The position numbers and the translations under genes were made by a program. A stretch of DNA of 26,361 bases from JAWCLZ01 sp037443105 (GTDB taxonomy: Archaea; Halobacteriota; JAWCLZ01): NCBI GenBank assembly GCA_037443105.1, contig JBBIOZ010000014.1, forward strand, positions 1 through 26,361, in the 5' to 3' direction. Under the pieces are notes generated by a model. It saw nothing but the letters and a program-made list of their open reading frames with translations, was not told the origin of the DNA and searched no databases. Positions 15,364-23,264 of this stretch are shown piece by piece (position 1 is the first letter of the stretch; every line of letters starts with the position of its first letter).

Positions 15364-15372
15364 ATTTATATA
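15364..15372 (+). promoter_or_regulatory. TATA box of hypE
   Basis: ATTTATATA ends 24 bp before the GTG start at 15397, the spacing expected for a leaderless archaeal transcript. Confidence 0.55.
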
Positions 15373-15396
15373 CCCACTGCATTTATAGCCTAGGAT

Positions 15397-16449
15397 GTGA
15401 AGATACATCGAATCACAATGGCTCACGGTGCTGGCGGCAGCGAGATGCAGTCATTGATCAAGAAATATATATTGCGATATCTAGGCGGGAGCACAGTGGA
15501 GGTTCCTCTTGAAGCACTCGACGATGCTGCGGTTATAAATGATATCGTGCTTAAAAGCGATTCCCACACTGTGAAGCCAATTTTCTTCCCCGGTGGCGAT
15601 ATAGGCAGGCTAGCGATCGCTGGAACTGTAAATGATATAGCAGCTATAGGCGGAGAACCGCTGGCGCTGGCAGCTGGCTTTGTGCTTGAAGAGGGCTTCC
15701 CAGTGGAAGATTTCGAGCGCATTCTCGAAAGCATGCGGGTTACCTGCGATGAAGCAGGTGTTTATGTGATAACTGGCGATACCAAGGTTGTGGAAAAAGG
15801 CGCAGTTGATAAGTTTATTATCAATACATCTGGCATTGGAAGGAGAAGCCCAGCGCTGGATAGAAATATTGAAGTGGTTAGAAAATATCGCAATTTTAAT
15901 TCTCGCTGGCTGCTTGATTCAAATTTGAGGGATGGAGATAGAATAATTATTTCAGGTACAGTTGGAGACCATGGAATAGCAGTATTATCCCATCGAGAGG
16001 GCTATGGATTCGAGAGTCAAATTACCTCAGATGTTGCGCCTTTGAATAAACTGGTGCAGGAATTACTCCAAGTGGGAGGCATAGTGGCGATGAAAGATCC
16101 TACGAGAGGCGGACTTGCCAATGTGCTTAATGAATGGAGTGAGAAATCAAAGATAGGGATTTTAATTGAGGAGGAGAAGATTCCCATACGCGAGGGTGTG
16201 AGAGCTGCCTGTGAGATGCTGGGAATAGATCCGCTTGAGATCGGGAATGAAGGCAAATTGGTGATAGGAACTGTACCGGAGATGGCTGAGGAGGTCTTGA
16301 ATGCATTGAGGCAGACAAAGCACGGTAGAAATGCTGAGATAATTGGAGTAGCAACCCACGAATTCAGAGAAGTTGTGCTTCAAACCAGCATCGGCGGGCG
16401 CAGAATACTGCCGCAGCCAGTTGGCGATCCGGTGCCTAGGATTTGCTGA
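15397..16449 (+). CDS. hypE: Hydrogenase maturation protein HypE
   Basis: Dehydrates the thiocarbamate on its own C-terminal cysteine to thiocyanate, supplying CN ligands for the [NiFe] centre. The 350-residue protein has AHGAGG at the N terminus, ALDDAAVI, TVNDIAAIGGEPLAL, TGDTKVVEKG, the ATP-binding GDRIIISGTVGDHGIAV, KDPTRGGLANVL, and ends in PRIC, the carrier cysteine at the last residue. The start is GTG at 15397 (the ATG at 15418 would leave only MAHGAGG). No other hyp genes or hydrogenase genes are in the window, but the intact C terminus says the pathway is in use somewhere in the genome. Confidence 0.95.
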   Translation: MKIHRITMAHGAGGSEMQSLIKKYILRYLGGSTVEVPLEALDDAAVINDIVLKSDSHTVKPIFFPGGDIGRLAIAGTVNDIAAIGGEPLALAAGFVLEEGFPVEDFERILESMRVTCDEAGVYVITGDTKVVEKGAVDKFIINTSGIGRRSPALDRNIEVVRKYRNFNSRWLLDSNLRDGDRIIISGTVGDHGIAVLSHREGYGFESQITSDVAPLNKLVQELLQVGGIVAMKDPTRGGLANVLNEWSEKSKIGILIEEEKIPIREGVRAACEMLGIDPLEIGNEGKLVIGTVPEMAEEVLNALRQTKHGRNAEIIGVATHEFREVVLQTSIGGRRILPQPVGDPVPRIC

Positions 16450-16503
16450 ATCGGAATAATGCATTTTTCCTCTCACTTTAGAAAATGTTAAATCAATCTT
16501 CGC

Positions 16504-18075
16504 TTGAATGATATGGCAATGGAGAAGAGAGAACTCTTGGTGTTTATTGCAATTTTAACACTCGCAGCATTCTTGCGTTTCTATCAACTTGACGTTCGCC
16601 CTCTCCATCACGATGAAAGCGTCCACGCTTGGTTTTCATATTATTTGAACTTAAATACTTATACCTATGATCCAACTTATCACGGTCCATTTCAATTTTA
16701 CCTCGCTCGAGCAATTTTTTCTATCGCAGGAGCAAGTGATTTTACTGCTAGATTGCTACCAGCATTTTTCGGAGTATTAGTAGTTGCATTAGCCTTTGCC
16801 TTGAGAAAACAGCTTGGGAGAGCTGGCTATTTAACACTGGCTTTCCTCCTTGCGATTTCCCCATCCATGCTCTATTATTCACGGTTTTTCCGCAACGATA
16901 TATACATAGCAACTTTCTCCCTTGCATTTTTGATCTGCGCTTCGAGGTTTGCTGATACTGAAAGAGCAATCTATTTATACTTAGCGGCAATTGCAGCTGC
17001 TCTATCGCTAGCTGCTAAGGAGAATGCATTCATAACTATATTCATATTCCTCTCCTTTGCATTGCTATATTTCCTGAACGCGCGATATAATCTAAAAGCT
17101 AAGGCACGTTTGATTTTATTTGAAGAAATCGATAGAACCAAGCCACCTGAACTTCCAAGACTTAAGATTAAAGACATCACGCTTGCATTGCTAATTGCAG
17201 CTGCTTTATATTCTCTCTTACTTTCAAACTTCCTTTTTAAAATAGACAATCTCCTCGGCTTTGAATCCGCAGACCCAGTTATGCGATTACCAGCTCCACT
17301 GCGAGCGGTGGTAACATGGATATTAACCCATAGCAAGGGCAGAATCTCCGGTCCGCTTTACTACTACCTGCCTTTTCTATTTTTATATGAGCTTCCCATT
17401 GCAATATTCGCAATAGCTGGCTCTCTCCACTATTTGAAGAGCAAAAACCTCTTCATGATCTTCACAATCTACTGGGCAATCGCAAGCCTCTTGATATACT
17501 CCTATATACAGGAAAAAGTGCCATGGTTAATTCTACATATATTGCTCCCGCAGTGTATAATTGCAGCTAGCTATGTAGGCGAGAAAATCGAAGCATATCC
17601 GCGTTCAAATAGAACATTATTCTTTTTTTCGATCCTCATCGCTTTCTTTATCTATTCAAGCATTAATCTGAACTACTTTAATTCCTATAATCCTCAGGAA
17701 CCGCTGGTTTATGTGCAAACCTCAGGTGATGTTAAGAGGGTTATTTATAAAATTGAAATGCTTTCAAATAATTCGAAGCATGTACCAATTACAATAGCCA
17801 CAAACGATTACTGGCCATTTCCATGGTACCTCCGAGAATATACGAATGTGAATTATGGGGGTAATTATTATCATTCTCGTTACATAATCTCCTCGGAGCT
17901 GGAAGCAAGTGCAATGGAGAAAGAACTGAGTGGAAAAGGCTATAAGAAAGAGGAATTCAATCTTAGAGAATGGCATGTTTTCCGGCCTGAAGATATAACA
18001 CTAGACTTCCTGCTATTTCGAAGAGTAACGGCGCCAAATGGCGCGCTTAAATTAATACTATTTTACAAGGGGTGA
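16504..18075 (+). CDS. TIGR03663/Agl23-like membrane protein (GT39-like)
   Basis: Multi-pass membrane protein of about 520 residues. The N-terminal loop after the first span carries RPLHHDESVHAWF and YDPTYHGPFQFYL, and a later loop has PSMLYYSRFFRND and AAKENAF; these are the hallmarks of TIGR03663, a family related to GT39 dolichol-phosphate-sugar transferases and, in haloarchaea, linked to N-glycosylation (flippase-associated Agl23). Around ten hydrophobic spans and a C-terminal extracytoplasmic part are visible. Start is uncertain among TTG 16504, ATG 16513 and ATG 16519. The stop lies 3 bp before the flavin oxidoreductase gene, so they are likely one transcript, perhaps for surface glycan or lipid-linked sugar work. 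Confidence 0.85.
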   Translation: MNDMAMEKRELLVFIAILTLAAFLRFYQLDVRPLHHDESVHAWFSYYLNLNTYTYDPTYHGPFQFYLARAIFSIAGASDFTARLLPAFFGVLVVALAFALRKQLGRAGYLTLAFLLAISPSMLYYSRFFRNDIYIATFSLAFLICASRFADTERAIYLYLAAIAAALSLAAKENAFITIFIFLSFALLYFLNARYNLKAKARLILFEEIDRTKPPELPRLKIKDITLALLIAAALYSLLLSNFLFKIDNLLGFESADPVMRLPAPLRAVVTWILTHSKGRISGPLYYYLPFLFLYELPIAIFAIAGSLHYLKSKNLFMIFTIYWAIASLLIYSYIQEKVPWLILHILLPQCIIAASYVGEKIEAYPRSNRTLFFFSILIAFFIYSSINLNYFNSYNPQEPLVYVQTSGDVKRVIYKIEMLSNNSKHVPITIATNDYWPFPWYLREYTNVNYGGNYYHSRYIISSELEASAMEKELSGKGYKKEEFNLREWHVFRPEDITLDFLLFRRVTAPNGALKLILFYKG

Positions 18076-18078
18076 AAA

Positions 18079-19320
18079 ATGGAAAAAACAGTTATAATCG
18101 GCGGTGGACTCACAGGGCTTGCAGCTGCCTATGTTCTTAAGGATGCTTTGGTACTTGAAAAAAACTCGGTACTAGGTGGCGCTGTTTCCAGCTATTGCCT
18201 TGGAGATTATTATATAGAGCGCTATTATCATCATATTTTCAAAGTAGATAGAGAGGTCATCGCTTTAATTAAAGAGCTTGGGCTTGAGAATAAACTTGAG
18301 TGGAGGCGCGCCACGGCTGGCTACTATGTGAAAGGCAAAGCATATGGTTTAAATACTCCTCTTGAAATTTTGAGGTATCCATATCTCTCCTTAAGAGATA
18401 AGTTCAAACTCGCGCTATTCACAATCAGAATAAATAAAAACCTAGACCTAGAACGCCTTCGCTGCATTACTGCAAAGGAGTGGATCTTGGAGGAATTAGG
18501 GCAGAGCTGCTATCAAAATTTCTTCGAGCCATTGCTCCGGAGTAAATTTGGTGATAACTCAAGCTATGTAAGCGCTGCTTGGCTCGGTGGTAGAGTTAGA
18601 ATTAGGTCCCAAAGAGCGCTGAGCGGTGAGATCCTTGGCTATTTGCGCGGTGGCTTTCATCAGCTCATCAGCGCTCTCGCAAGAGATATAGAATTTAAAT
18701 TGAATTGCGAGGTAAGAAAAATAGTTGTAGATAGAGGAGAGGTTAGAGGCGTTGAAACAGCAGATGAATTCATTCCTTGCAAAAATGTCATTTCCACTAT
18801 AGCACCTGAATTATTAAAGAAATTGCTGGATGTTGAACTCTTGCTTCCTGAGATTAAATATCAAGGTGTTGCGTGCTTGCTTCTCGCTTTGAGACAGCCC
18901 CTGACGGATATCTACTGGTTGAATATCAAAGCAGAGGTACCATTTGGAGCGATAATTGAGCATACGAATTTTATTCCTGTTTCAGACTACGGCGAGCACC
19001 TTGTGTACATTGCCAGTTATTTTCAAAGCGGGAATGACTTCAGATGGAGGATGAAACCAAAGGAGCTTGTAGAGGTTTATATTAAAAACTTGGAAAAACT
19101 ATTCCCAGATTTTTCTAGGAAGCAAGTTATCTGGGCAAAGCTCAGTAGAGATCTATATGCTGGGCCGATTTATGATCTGGGCTATGGATATTTGCCATAT
19201 GCCTCTCAAATCAAAGGCTTATATTTCGCTGGGATGTTCAGCAAGCCAAACTATCCAGAGCGAAGTATGAATGGCTCAATCAAAGCTGGGCTTGAAGTAG
19301 CAAGATTGATCTCTTCTTAG
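18079..19320 (+). CDS. NAD(P)/FAD-dependent oxidoreductase (protoporphyrinogen-oxidase/UGM-like)
   Basis: Flavoprotein of the amine-oxidase/phytoene-desaturase superfamily, 413 residues. The dinucleotide fold VIIGGGLTGLAAAYVL is at residues 5-20, the second FAD motif LEKNSVLGGAVSSY follows, and the C-terminal FAD strand is GLYFAGMFSKPNYPERSMNGSIKAGLEVA. The middle resembles protoporphyrinogen oxidase and UDP-galactopyranose mutase relatives, but no substrate residue can be assigned. GGGGTG stands just before the ATG, overlapping the upstream stop. Association with the TIGR03663 protein suggests work on membrane-linked sugars or lipids, which is inference. Confidence 0.82.
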   Translation: MEKTVIIGGGLTGLAAAYVLKDALVLEKNSVLGGAVSSYCLGDYYIERYYHHIFKVDREVIALIKELGLENKLEWRRATAGYYVKGKAYGLNTPLEILRYPYLSLRDKFKLALFTIRINKNLDLERLRCITAKEWILEELGQSCYQNFFEPLLRSKFGDNSSYVSAAWLGGRVRIRSQRALSGEILGYLRGGFHQLISALARDIEFKLNCEVRKIVVDRGEVRGVETADEFIPCKNVISTIAPELLKKLLDVELLLPEIKYQGVACLLLALRQPLTDIYWLNIKAEVPFGAIIEHTNFIPVSDYGEHLVYIASYFQSGNDFRWRMKPKELVEVYIKNLEKLFPDFSRKQVIWAKLSRDLYAGPIYDLGYGYLPYASQIKGLYFAGMFSKPNYPERSMNGSIKAGLEVARLISS

Positions 19321-19445
19321 GAATCCTTGGAAGCAGTCGAGTTCAGCACAAGCATAAGGCAATATTAAACTGAGTTTTCTGGTAGGAGATTCACAAGCTC
19401 GAAAATGGATATCCTGCAACCAAATGGAGTCTGAATATTCATAAA

Positions 19446-19455
19446 CTATATATTT
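19446..19455 (+). promoter_or_regulatory. TATA box before the small basic protein gene
   Basis: CTATATATTT. Transcription would begin near 19475, which makes the GTG at 19474 unlikely as a start and favours the TTG at 19489. Confidence 0.5.
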
Positions 19456-19488
19456 GTGAAGTGCGAAATTTAAGTGGAGTGGATTATT

Positions 19489-19725
19489 TTGGTTTACAAA
19501 ATCTATGGTCTGGAGTATTTGGGGAGAAAGGTTCAGAGCAAGAATAAGAATTTAGCAAATAGCGAAGCAAAGCGATTCGTTATATTAAAGGAAACCAATA
19601 AGCTACCAACGAAGGAAGAAATAATCGCTGCGGCTAAAGCAAGGCCCAAGGTCAAAAAAGCTTGGGTAATGCAAATGGAAGGCAATAAATGGAGAAAAGT
19701 GGTTGACAAGATGAATGTGAATTAA
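19489..19725 (+). CDS. Small basic hypothetical protein, about 78 aa
   Basis: Not recognised. It is rich in Lys and Arg (GRKVQSKNKNLANSEAKRF, KARPKVKKAW) with two Trp near the C terminus, no Cys, and no membrane span; a nucleic-acid-binding role would fit its charge but nothing more is supported. I choose TTG at 19489, giving MVYKIYGLEYLG, because GGAG lies 9 bp upstream and the TATA box position excludes the GTG at 19474. It has its own promoter and is followed by a strong T-rich terminator, so it is a monocistronic unit. Confidence 0.62.
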   Translation: MVYKIYGLEYLGRKVQSKNKNLANSEAKRFVILKETNKLPTKEEIIAAAKARPKVKKAWVMQMEGNKWRKVVDKMNVN

Positions 19726-19768
19726 ATTTATTTTATTTTATTTTATTTTTATTTATTTTTTATTTTAA
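19726..19768 (+). terminator. T-rich pentanucleotide-repeat terminator
   Basis: Starting just after the small gene, TTTTA-type units repeat about seven times with scattered longer T runs. Archaeal RNA polymerase terminates at U-rich tracts, so this should end the transcript; it is also a low-complexity slippage-prone repeat. Confidence 0.6.
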
Positions 19769-19807
19769 ATCTATCTCAATCGCTGGAGGCTTTCACCAGT
19801 GACTAGC

Positions 19808-20125
19808 TCAGCTTATACAGACCGCCGCATTTCCGCTTCCTGCTTTGTAACACCAAGTGGTATGGACAGCAAAAATAGCAATCTCAGCCTCAGCTTTTCT
19901 CAAGCTTTCACCTGCCTCTGGCTCTTGATCTCGCGATTAGGCGGCAAAAAACTTAGCGAGTCTGACTCTATGATTCGATTTGAAGCGAACAAGCCATATT
20001 TTTGGATATTTCGCTCAACCGTTTGCCTTATAGTTTTTTGGTTTCCCTTCTACGAGGGGACAGTATTTGGTAACCGGCTTGCAACTGCAGCAGCGATTAT
20101 ACCATTACCGCCTTACTCTAGGAAA
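19808..20125 (-). pseudogene. Degenerate coding remnants, family not recognised
   Basis: About 320 bp with no intact gene. On the minus strand, pieces that read like real protein occur in different frames: NGIIAAAVASRLPNTVPS (stop at 20050-20052), QTVERNIQKYGLFASNRII further along, and KAEAEIAIFAVHTTWCYKAG then SGNAAVCIS ending at TGA 19808-19810. Each is closed by stops. The plus strand has an uninterrupted 109-codon frame here, but it is Ser-rich and looks like an antisense shadow. Best read as a decayed minus-strand gene downstream of the MBL hydrolase. I cannot name the parent family. Confidence 0.4.
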
Positions 20126-20148
20126 TAGCAGTTGAAACCGCTTGCATT

Positions 20149-20787
20149 CTACCACATCATCTGGGCGAACCTCAAAGAGCTTTTTATCTGCGCATTAACG
20201 TTGTACCTAGTGATTTCCATGTGCCCGGGGTATAAAACCTCAACTTCAAGCTCGGTAAGGCGCTTGATGGATTTCACAAGCTTGTCCGGATCGCCCCCTC
20301 TTAGATCTGTTCTGCCTATATTGCCCTGGGGGAAAACAGTGTCCCCTGAAAATAGACTCTTAGTTTTCCTTTCATATAAACAGATACTGCCTGGAGTGTG
20401 ACCAGGAGTATGCAGTACCTCTAAAGCAGTTCCCCCAAGATCTATTTTATCACCATCTTTAAGGTGAAAATCTGCCTTTATCGCTGGACATGCTTCGCCA
20501 AAGATATGTGCTCCAACATATGAATCGTTTCCCAAGAGAGCGGCATCTGCCTCGTGAATATAGACCTTAGCACCTGTAGCTGCGACCACTTCATTCGTTG
20601 CACCAGTATGATCGTGATGGCAGTGTGTTAAAATTATTCGCTCTAAGTTTTTTACCTTGAATTTCTTAAGCGCGCTTATAACTGGAAGTGCATTCATTCC
20701 TACATCGATTAAAACTGGTTTTTCCGCTAGCACTAAATATGCATTGGCATCGAAAAATGTAGCACTAACCTTGTACACTTCAAACAT
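20149..20787 (-). CDS. MBL-fold metallo-hydrolase (glyoxalase II-like)
   Basis: Metallo-beta-lactamase-fold hydrolase of 212 residues. The metal-binding motif is THCHHDH at 54-60 (H55, H57, D59, H60), followed by HTPGHTPGS with the third His, FSGDTVF with the bridging Asp, and YPGHME with the last His, so both metal sites appear complete. The layout (DTVFPQGNIGRTDL after the bridging Asp) is that of the glyoxalase-II/persulfide-dioxygenase-like group; the substrate cannot be set. It has its own start near 20787, back to back with the tRNA-Trp gene. Confidence 0.88.
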   Translation of the reverse strand: MFEVYKVSATFFDANAYLVLAEKPVLIDVGMNALPVISALKKFKVKNLERIILTHCHHDHTGATNEVVAATGAKVYIHEADAALLGNDSYVGAHIFGEACPAIKADFHLKDGDKIDLGGTALEVLHTPGHTPGSICLYERKTKSLFSGDTVFPQGNIGRTDLRGGDPDKLVKSIKRLTELEVEVLYPGHMEITRYNVNAQIKSSLRFAQMMW

Positions 20788-20835
20788 ATCAGAATTTTAG
20801 TGCCTCCAAGCATATTTTAATTTTGCTCTCGCAAT

Positions 20836-20845
20836 CTTTATATCC
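20836..20845 (+). promoter_or_regulatory. TATA box of the tRNA-Trp gene
   Basis: CTTTATATCC lies 25-34 bp before the tRNA 5' end, the normal archaeal spacing. Confidence 0.65.
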
Positions 20846-20869
20846 AAGCTTATTATTATAGATTTTTAA

Positions 20870-21064
20870 GGGGCTGTGGCCTAGCTAGGAAAGGCGACGG
20901 GCTCCAGCGGGTTATTCAAGATGAAAGGCAATGGGTCTACTGAGTTCTGCTTCGCGGGCAGAGTGATGATGAGCCGTTGGAGCATTGATTGAGTGCTCTA
21001 AGCCTTCTGGCTTTAAAAAGCCGAAGAGACCCGTCGATCGTGCGTTCAAATCGCACCAGCCCCA
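20870..21064 (+). tRNA. trnW: tRNA-Trp (anticodon CCA), interrupted by an intron
   Basis: Exon 1 is 20870-20907 and exon 2 is 21029-21064, giving a 74-nt mature tRNA. Acceptor GGGGCTG pairs with CAGCCCC (21057-21063), with discriminator A. D arm GCC/GGC, anticodon stem ACGGG/CCCGT, loop CTCCAGA with CCA at 20904-20906, five-base variable loop, T stem GTGCG/CGCAC and T loop TTCAAAT are all present. CCA is not encoded. The exon-intron junctions fit a bulge-helix-bulge: CUCC pairs with GAAG (one C-A mismatch), with AGC and AGA as the two bulges, so cuts fall after position 37 and before position 38, as in other euryarchaeal tRNA-Trp genes. Confidence 0.95.
20908..21028 (+). ncRNA. tRNA-Trp intron acting as a box C/D methylation guide
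   Basis: The 121-nt intron has box C AAGATGA (20918-20924), box D' CTGA (20940-20943), box C' GTGATGA (20963-20969) and box D TTGA (20985-20988, a variant). The guide before D' (ATGGGTCT, 20931-20938) pairs over 8 bp with AGACCCGT at the 3' splice region, and the fifth base before D' faces C21030, tRNA position 39. The guide before D (CCGTTGGAGC, 20974-20983) pairs over 10 bp with GCTCCAGCGG (20901-20910), and its fifth base faces C20904, position 34. This matches the Haloferax tRNA-Trp system, where the intron directs 2'-O-methylation at 34 and 39. Both duplexes span splice junctions, so modification must precede splicing. Confidence 0.88.
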
Positions 21065-21178
21065 TTGCCATAAAATTTTTTGATTTTTCAATGAGAAATA
21101 GCCTCAATGATGAAAAATGTGGGATTGAAAATAGAAAATGAATATAGAACGTAGAACTGCGCCTCGCCAGATCAACAT
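21065..21178. other. Intergenic region after tRNA-Trp
   Basis: Starts with a T-rich stretch (around 21076-21090) likely to terminate tRNA-Trp transcription. I see no gene or other clear signal in the rest. Confidence 0.4.
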
Positions 21179-21907
21179 TTATTCCACGATTTCTATAATT
21201 TTTTTGATTTTTTCCTTCACTTCCTTTATTTTTTCCATTTCTCTTTCGTGCTTTGCTATCTCCTCAGTTAGGCTAGCTTTTTTTGCTTCATATTCAGCTA
21301 TAACTTTTCTTAAGGCAGTGAGGGCATCTTCGGCTCTGGTTTTGTGATATTTGACTTCCAATTCTAAATTAAACTCTCTAGGGGAAATACTTGGCTTCAT
21401 CAGTGCCTTCCTTTCTAATTCACGTTCTAAATTGCCAATGCGAGACTTAAATTCTTCAATTAATTTATCACGCTTTGCTATCTCCTCAGTTAGGCTAGCT
21501 TTTTTTGCTTCATATTCAGCTATAACNNNNNNNNNNNNNNNNNNNNNNNNNNNNNNNNNNNNNNNNNNNNNNNNNNNNNNNNNNNNNNNNNNNNNNNNNN
21601 NNNNNNNNNNNNNNNNNNNNNNNNNNTGATATTTGACTTCCAATTCTAAATTAAACTCTCTAGGGGAAATACTTGGCTTCACCGCTATCTTCTGCCTCTG
21701 CTCGGTGAGTGCTTTTTCAAGATTTGCAACCTCAGCTTCATACTTTGCCTTCAGCTCTGCAATTTCACTCTCCCTGCTCTTATAGCCCCATTCAAGGGCT
21801 TTCCGCAGATATCTTTCCCTCGTAGTCTTTCCCGATAGAATTCCTGGCGAGCCCACTTCGATCAAGAACTTTTTAAATAAATACTCAACTCCCTCTTTTT
21901 CCCCCAT
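21179..21907 (-). CDS. Coiled-coil protein with 74-residue tandem repeats, interrupted by assembly gap
   Basis: Not a named family. The unique N-terminal part (about 75 residues: MGEKEGVEYLFKKFLIE, then KTTRERYLRKALEWGYKSRE) is followed by long charged coiled coil. A repeat beginning KPSISPREFNLELEVKY, then HKTRAEDALTALRKVIAEYE and AKKASLTEEIAK, occurs at least twice in near-identical form. I start it at ATG 21907, preceded by GAGGTGAT, not the GTG at 21916, which lies within that Shine-Dalgarno. The 100-N gap sits inside the array; the frame stays open on both sides. The structure suggests a filament- or scaffold-like protein; length in the genome is unknown. Confidence 0.7.
   Translation of the reverse strand: MGEKEGVEYLFKKFLIEVGSPGILSGKTTRERYLRKALEWGYKSRESEIAELKAKYEAEVANLEKALTEQRQKIAVKPSISPREFNLELEVKYXXXXXXXXXXXXXXXXXXXXXXXXXXXXXXXXXXVIAEYEAKKASLTEEIAKRDKLIEEFKSRIGNLERELERKALMKPSISPREFNLELEVKYHKTRAEDALTALRKVIAEYEAKKASLTEEIAKHEREMEKIKEVKEKIKKIIEIVE
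21250..21680 (-). repeat. 222-bp tandem repeat array containing a gap
   Basis: A segment beginning GCTTTGCTATCTCCTCAGTT occurs at 21250 and 21472, 222 bp (74 codons) apart, with almost identical sequence between. The motif TGATATTTGACTTCC occurs at 21345 and 21627 across the N run. If the array is regular, the missing DNA is 40 bp plus a multiple of 222 bp, not 100. Confidence 0.85.
21527..21626. other. Assembly gap of 100 N
   Basis: Exactly 100 N, the usual placeholder for a scaffold gap of unknown size, placed inside a tandem repeat that short reads cannot cross. Confidence 0.98.
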
Positions 21908-21961
21908 TTTTATCACCTCTCTTTGTGAATCGGCTTTTATATATTTAAATGTTGATGCCGG

Positions 21962-22648
21962 TCAATGGAATACCTCGTAGATCTTCGTAGCTCTTACTCT
22001 GCCTATTCCCTTTACTTCCTGCAATTCCTCTATCGAAGCCCTTGCTATTCTCTCAAGCGAGCCAAAATGCCCTAGCAGATTTCTAGCCATTACCTCGCCT
22101 ATTAAGGGAATTGCTGCAAGTGCCATTACCCTGCTATCTTTAGCGGGTAGATTCGCAGTCTCACGAAGATACCACCTCGGTTGCGGCGGTCTCTCATTTT
22201 TACCCTGTGATTCGCGCTTGATCAAGATCCTTAAAAGAGCTTTCAATGCTTCATTGTTTTCCGCAAGCAACACAGGTATATTGTATACCAAGAGCACTTC
22301 AAGTAAAGCCCCCATTATACTTGCCCATAATTTGCTGCCATCATAGTTACTTTCGCAATTCTCATAGTAATCCTCGAATTTACCTTCAAGAACGAGCAGG
22401 CTATGCTTGATTTTGCAGCCTGCAATTTCAGTACAGCCGGAGAGACGCAAGAGCTGCTCCCAGAGGCGGTTATTTCTCAGCGAAACTATGAAGTCCGCTA
22501 TGGTTTTTCGCTCAACCACAACCACCTCGCCATCTTTCACAATCCAGAGATCGCCTGCAGGGAGTTGTTTGATTTCAAATTCAATATCGCATTCGCTCAG
22601 CAGTCGAGCAATCTTTTCCGGTTCTCTATGGTCTATCAATATTTTCAT
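21962..22648 (-). CDS. ERCC4-domain nuclease (XPF/Mus81-like, short form)
   Basis: Structure-specific DNA nuclease subunit. The N-terminal ERCC4 fold has ILIDHREPEKI, the catalytic GDLW and VVERKTIADFI (GDx and ERKxxxD residues all present), and the C-terminal part has tandem helix-hairpin-helix elements (AIPLIGEVMARNLLGHFGS, then LQEVKGIGRVRATKIYEVF) for DNA binding. There is no helicase domain, so this is the short archaeal form of about 229 residues rather than the Hef type. ATG 22648 is preferred over TTG 22651. It is divergent from the family-4 UDG across about 64 bp, a DNA-repair pair. Confidence 0.92.
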   Translation of the reverse strand: MKILIDHREPEKIARLLSECDIEFEIKQLPAGDLWIVKDGEVVVVERKTIADFIVSLRNNRLWEQLLRLSGCTEIAGCKIKHSLLVLEGKFEDYYENCESNYDGSKLWASIMGALLEVLLVYNIPVLLAENNEALKALLRILIKRESQGKNERPPQPRWYLRETANLPAKDSRVMALAAIPLIGEVMARNLLGHFGSLERIARASIEELQEVKGIGRVRATKIYEVFH

Positions 22649-22712
22649 CAATTGCTAGTTTTATACGCTGGGGAAAAGAATTTTTTGATCGAAGAAAGTA
22701 AAAGAATGATCA

Positions 22713-23264
22713 ATGGATGTTGAAAAAGAACTAAGACTGTTGGAGGCAGAGGTTTTAAGCTGCAGCAAATGCGATCTGCATAAGTCTAGGACGCAAGCAG
22801 TTTTCAGCAGAGGAGTTTTAAATCCTGAAATTCTTTTTATCGGCGAGGCTCCAGGGTTTGAGGAAGATCAGCAGGGAAGGCCTTTCGTTGGTAGATCTGG
22901 AAAGCTGCTTGATCAATGGATCGCTTATCTAGGCATCGATAGCTACGCGATTACCAACGTGGTAAAATGCAGACCTCCAAGAAATAGGGCTCCCACTAAA
23001 GCTGAGGTTGAAGCTTGCAAGCCTTACTTATCGCGACAGTTAGCGCTTTACAGGCCCAAGCTCATCGTGCTCCTTGGGAAGGTAGCCATCGAAGCATTGC
23101 TGGGGAAGCGAAAGTTAAGCACCGTCTTGGGAAAATCCCTGGAAACTGAATACGGCAAAGTTACAGCACTCTATCATCCCTCTTATTGCTTGAGATTCAA
23201 TGTAGATGTTAAAAGATATCTTGATAGTATCAAGTTAATGGCAAGCTGTGATAGATACTCATGA
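22713..23264 (+). CDS. udg: Uracil-DNA glycosylase, family 4 ([4Fe-4S])
   Basis: Removes uracil from DNA. 183 residues with the family-4 cluster ligands C17, C20, C86 and C102, motif A GEAPGFEEDQQGRPFVGRSG (residues 44-63) and the C-terminal HPSY (155-158). The start ATG 22713 gives the usual N terminus before the first Cys pair. TTTTATAC at about 22660 could be its TATA box. Its 3' end overlaps the convergent 302-aa gene by 35 bp. Confidence 0.94.
   Translation: MDVEKELRLLEAEVLSCSKCDLHKSRTQAVFSRGVLNPEILFIGEAPGFEEDQQGRPFVGRSGKLLDQWIAYLGIDSYAITNVVKCRPPRNRAPTKAEVEACKPYLSRQLALYRPKLIVLLGKVAIEALLGKRKLSTVLGKSLETEYGKVTALYHPSYCLRFNVDVKRYLDSIKLMASCDRYS

Noticed and set aside
19799..20128. Plus-strand 109-codon frame
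   Set aside because: Ser-rich, no recognisable motif, no ribosome-binding site, lies after a strong terminator; minus-strand fragments look more protein-like.
20908..21028. Intron encoding a homing endonuclease
   Set aside because: 121 nt is too short, and its sequence is fully explained by box C/D elements and guides.
21250..21680. CRISPR-like array
   Set aside because: The repeats are 222 bp, contiguous, and encode a continuous coiled-coil frame; no short repeats or unique spacers.
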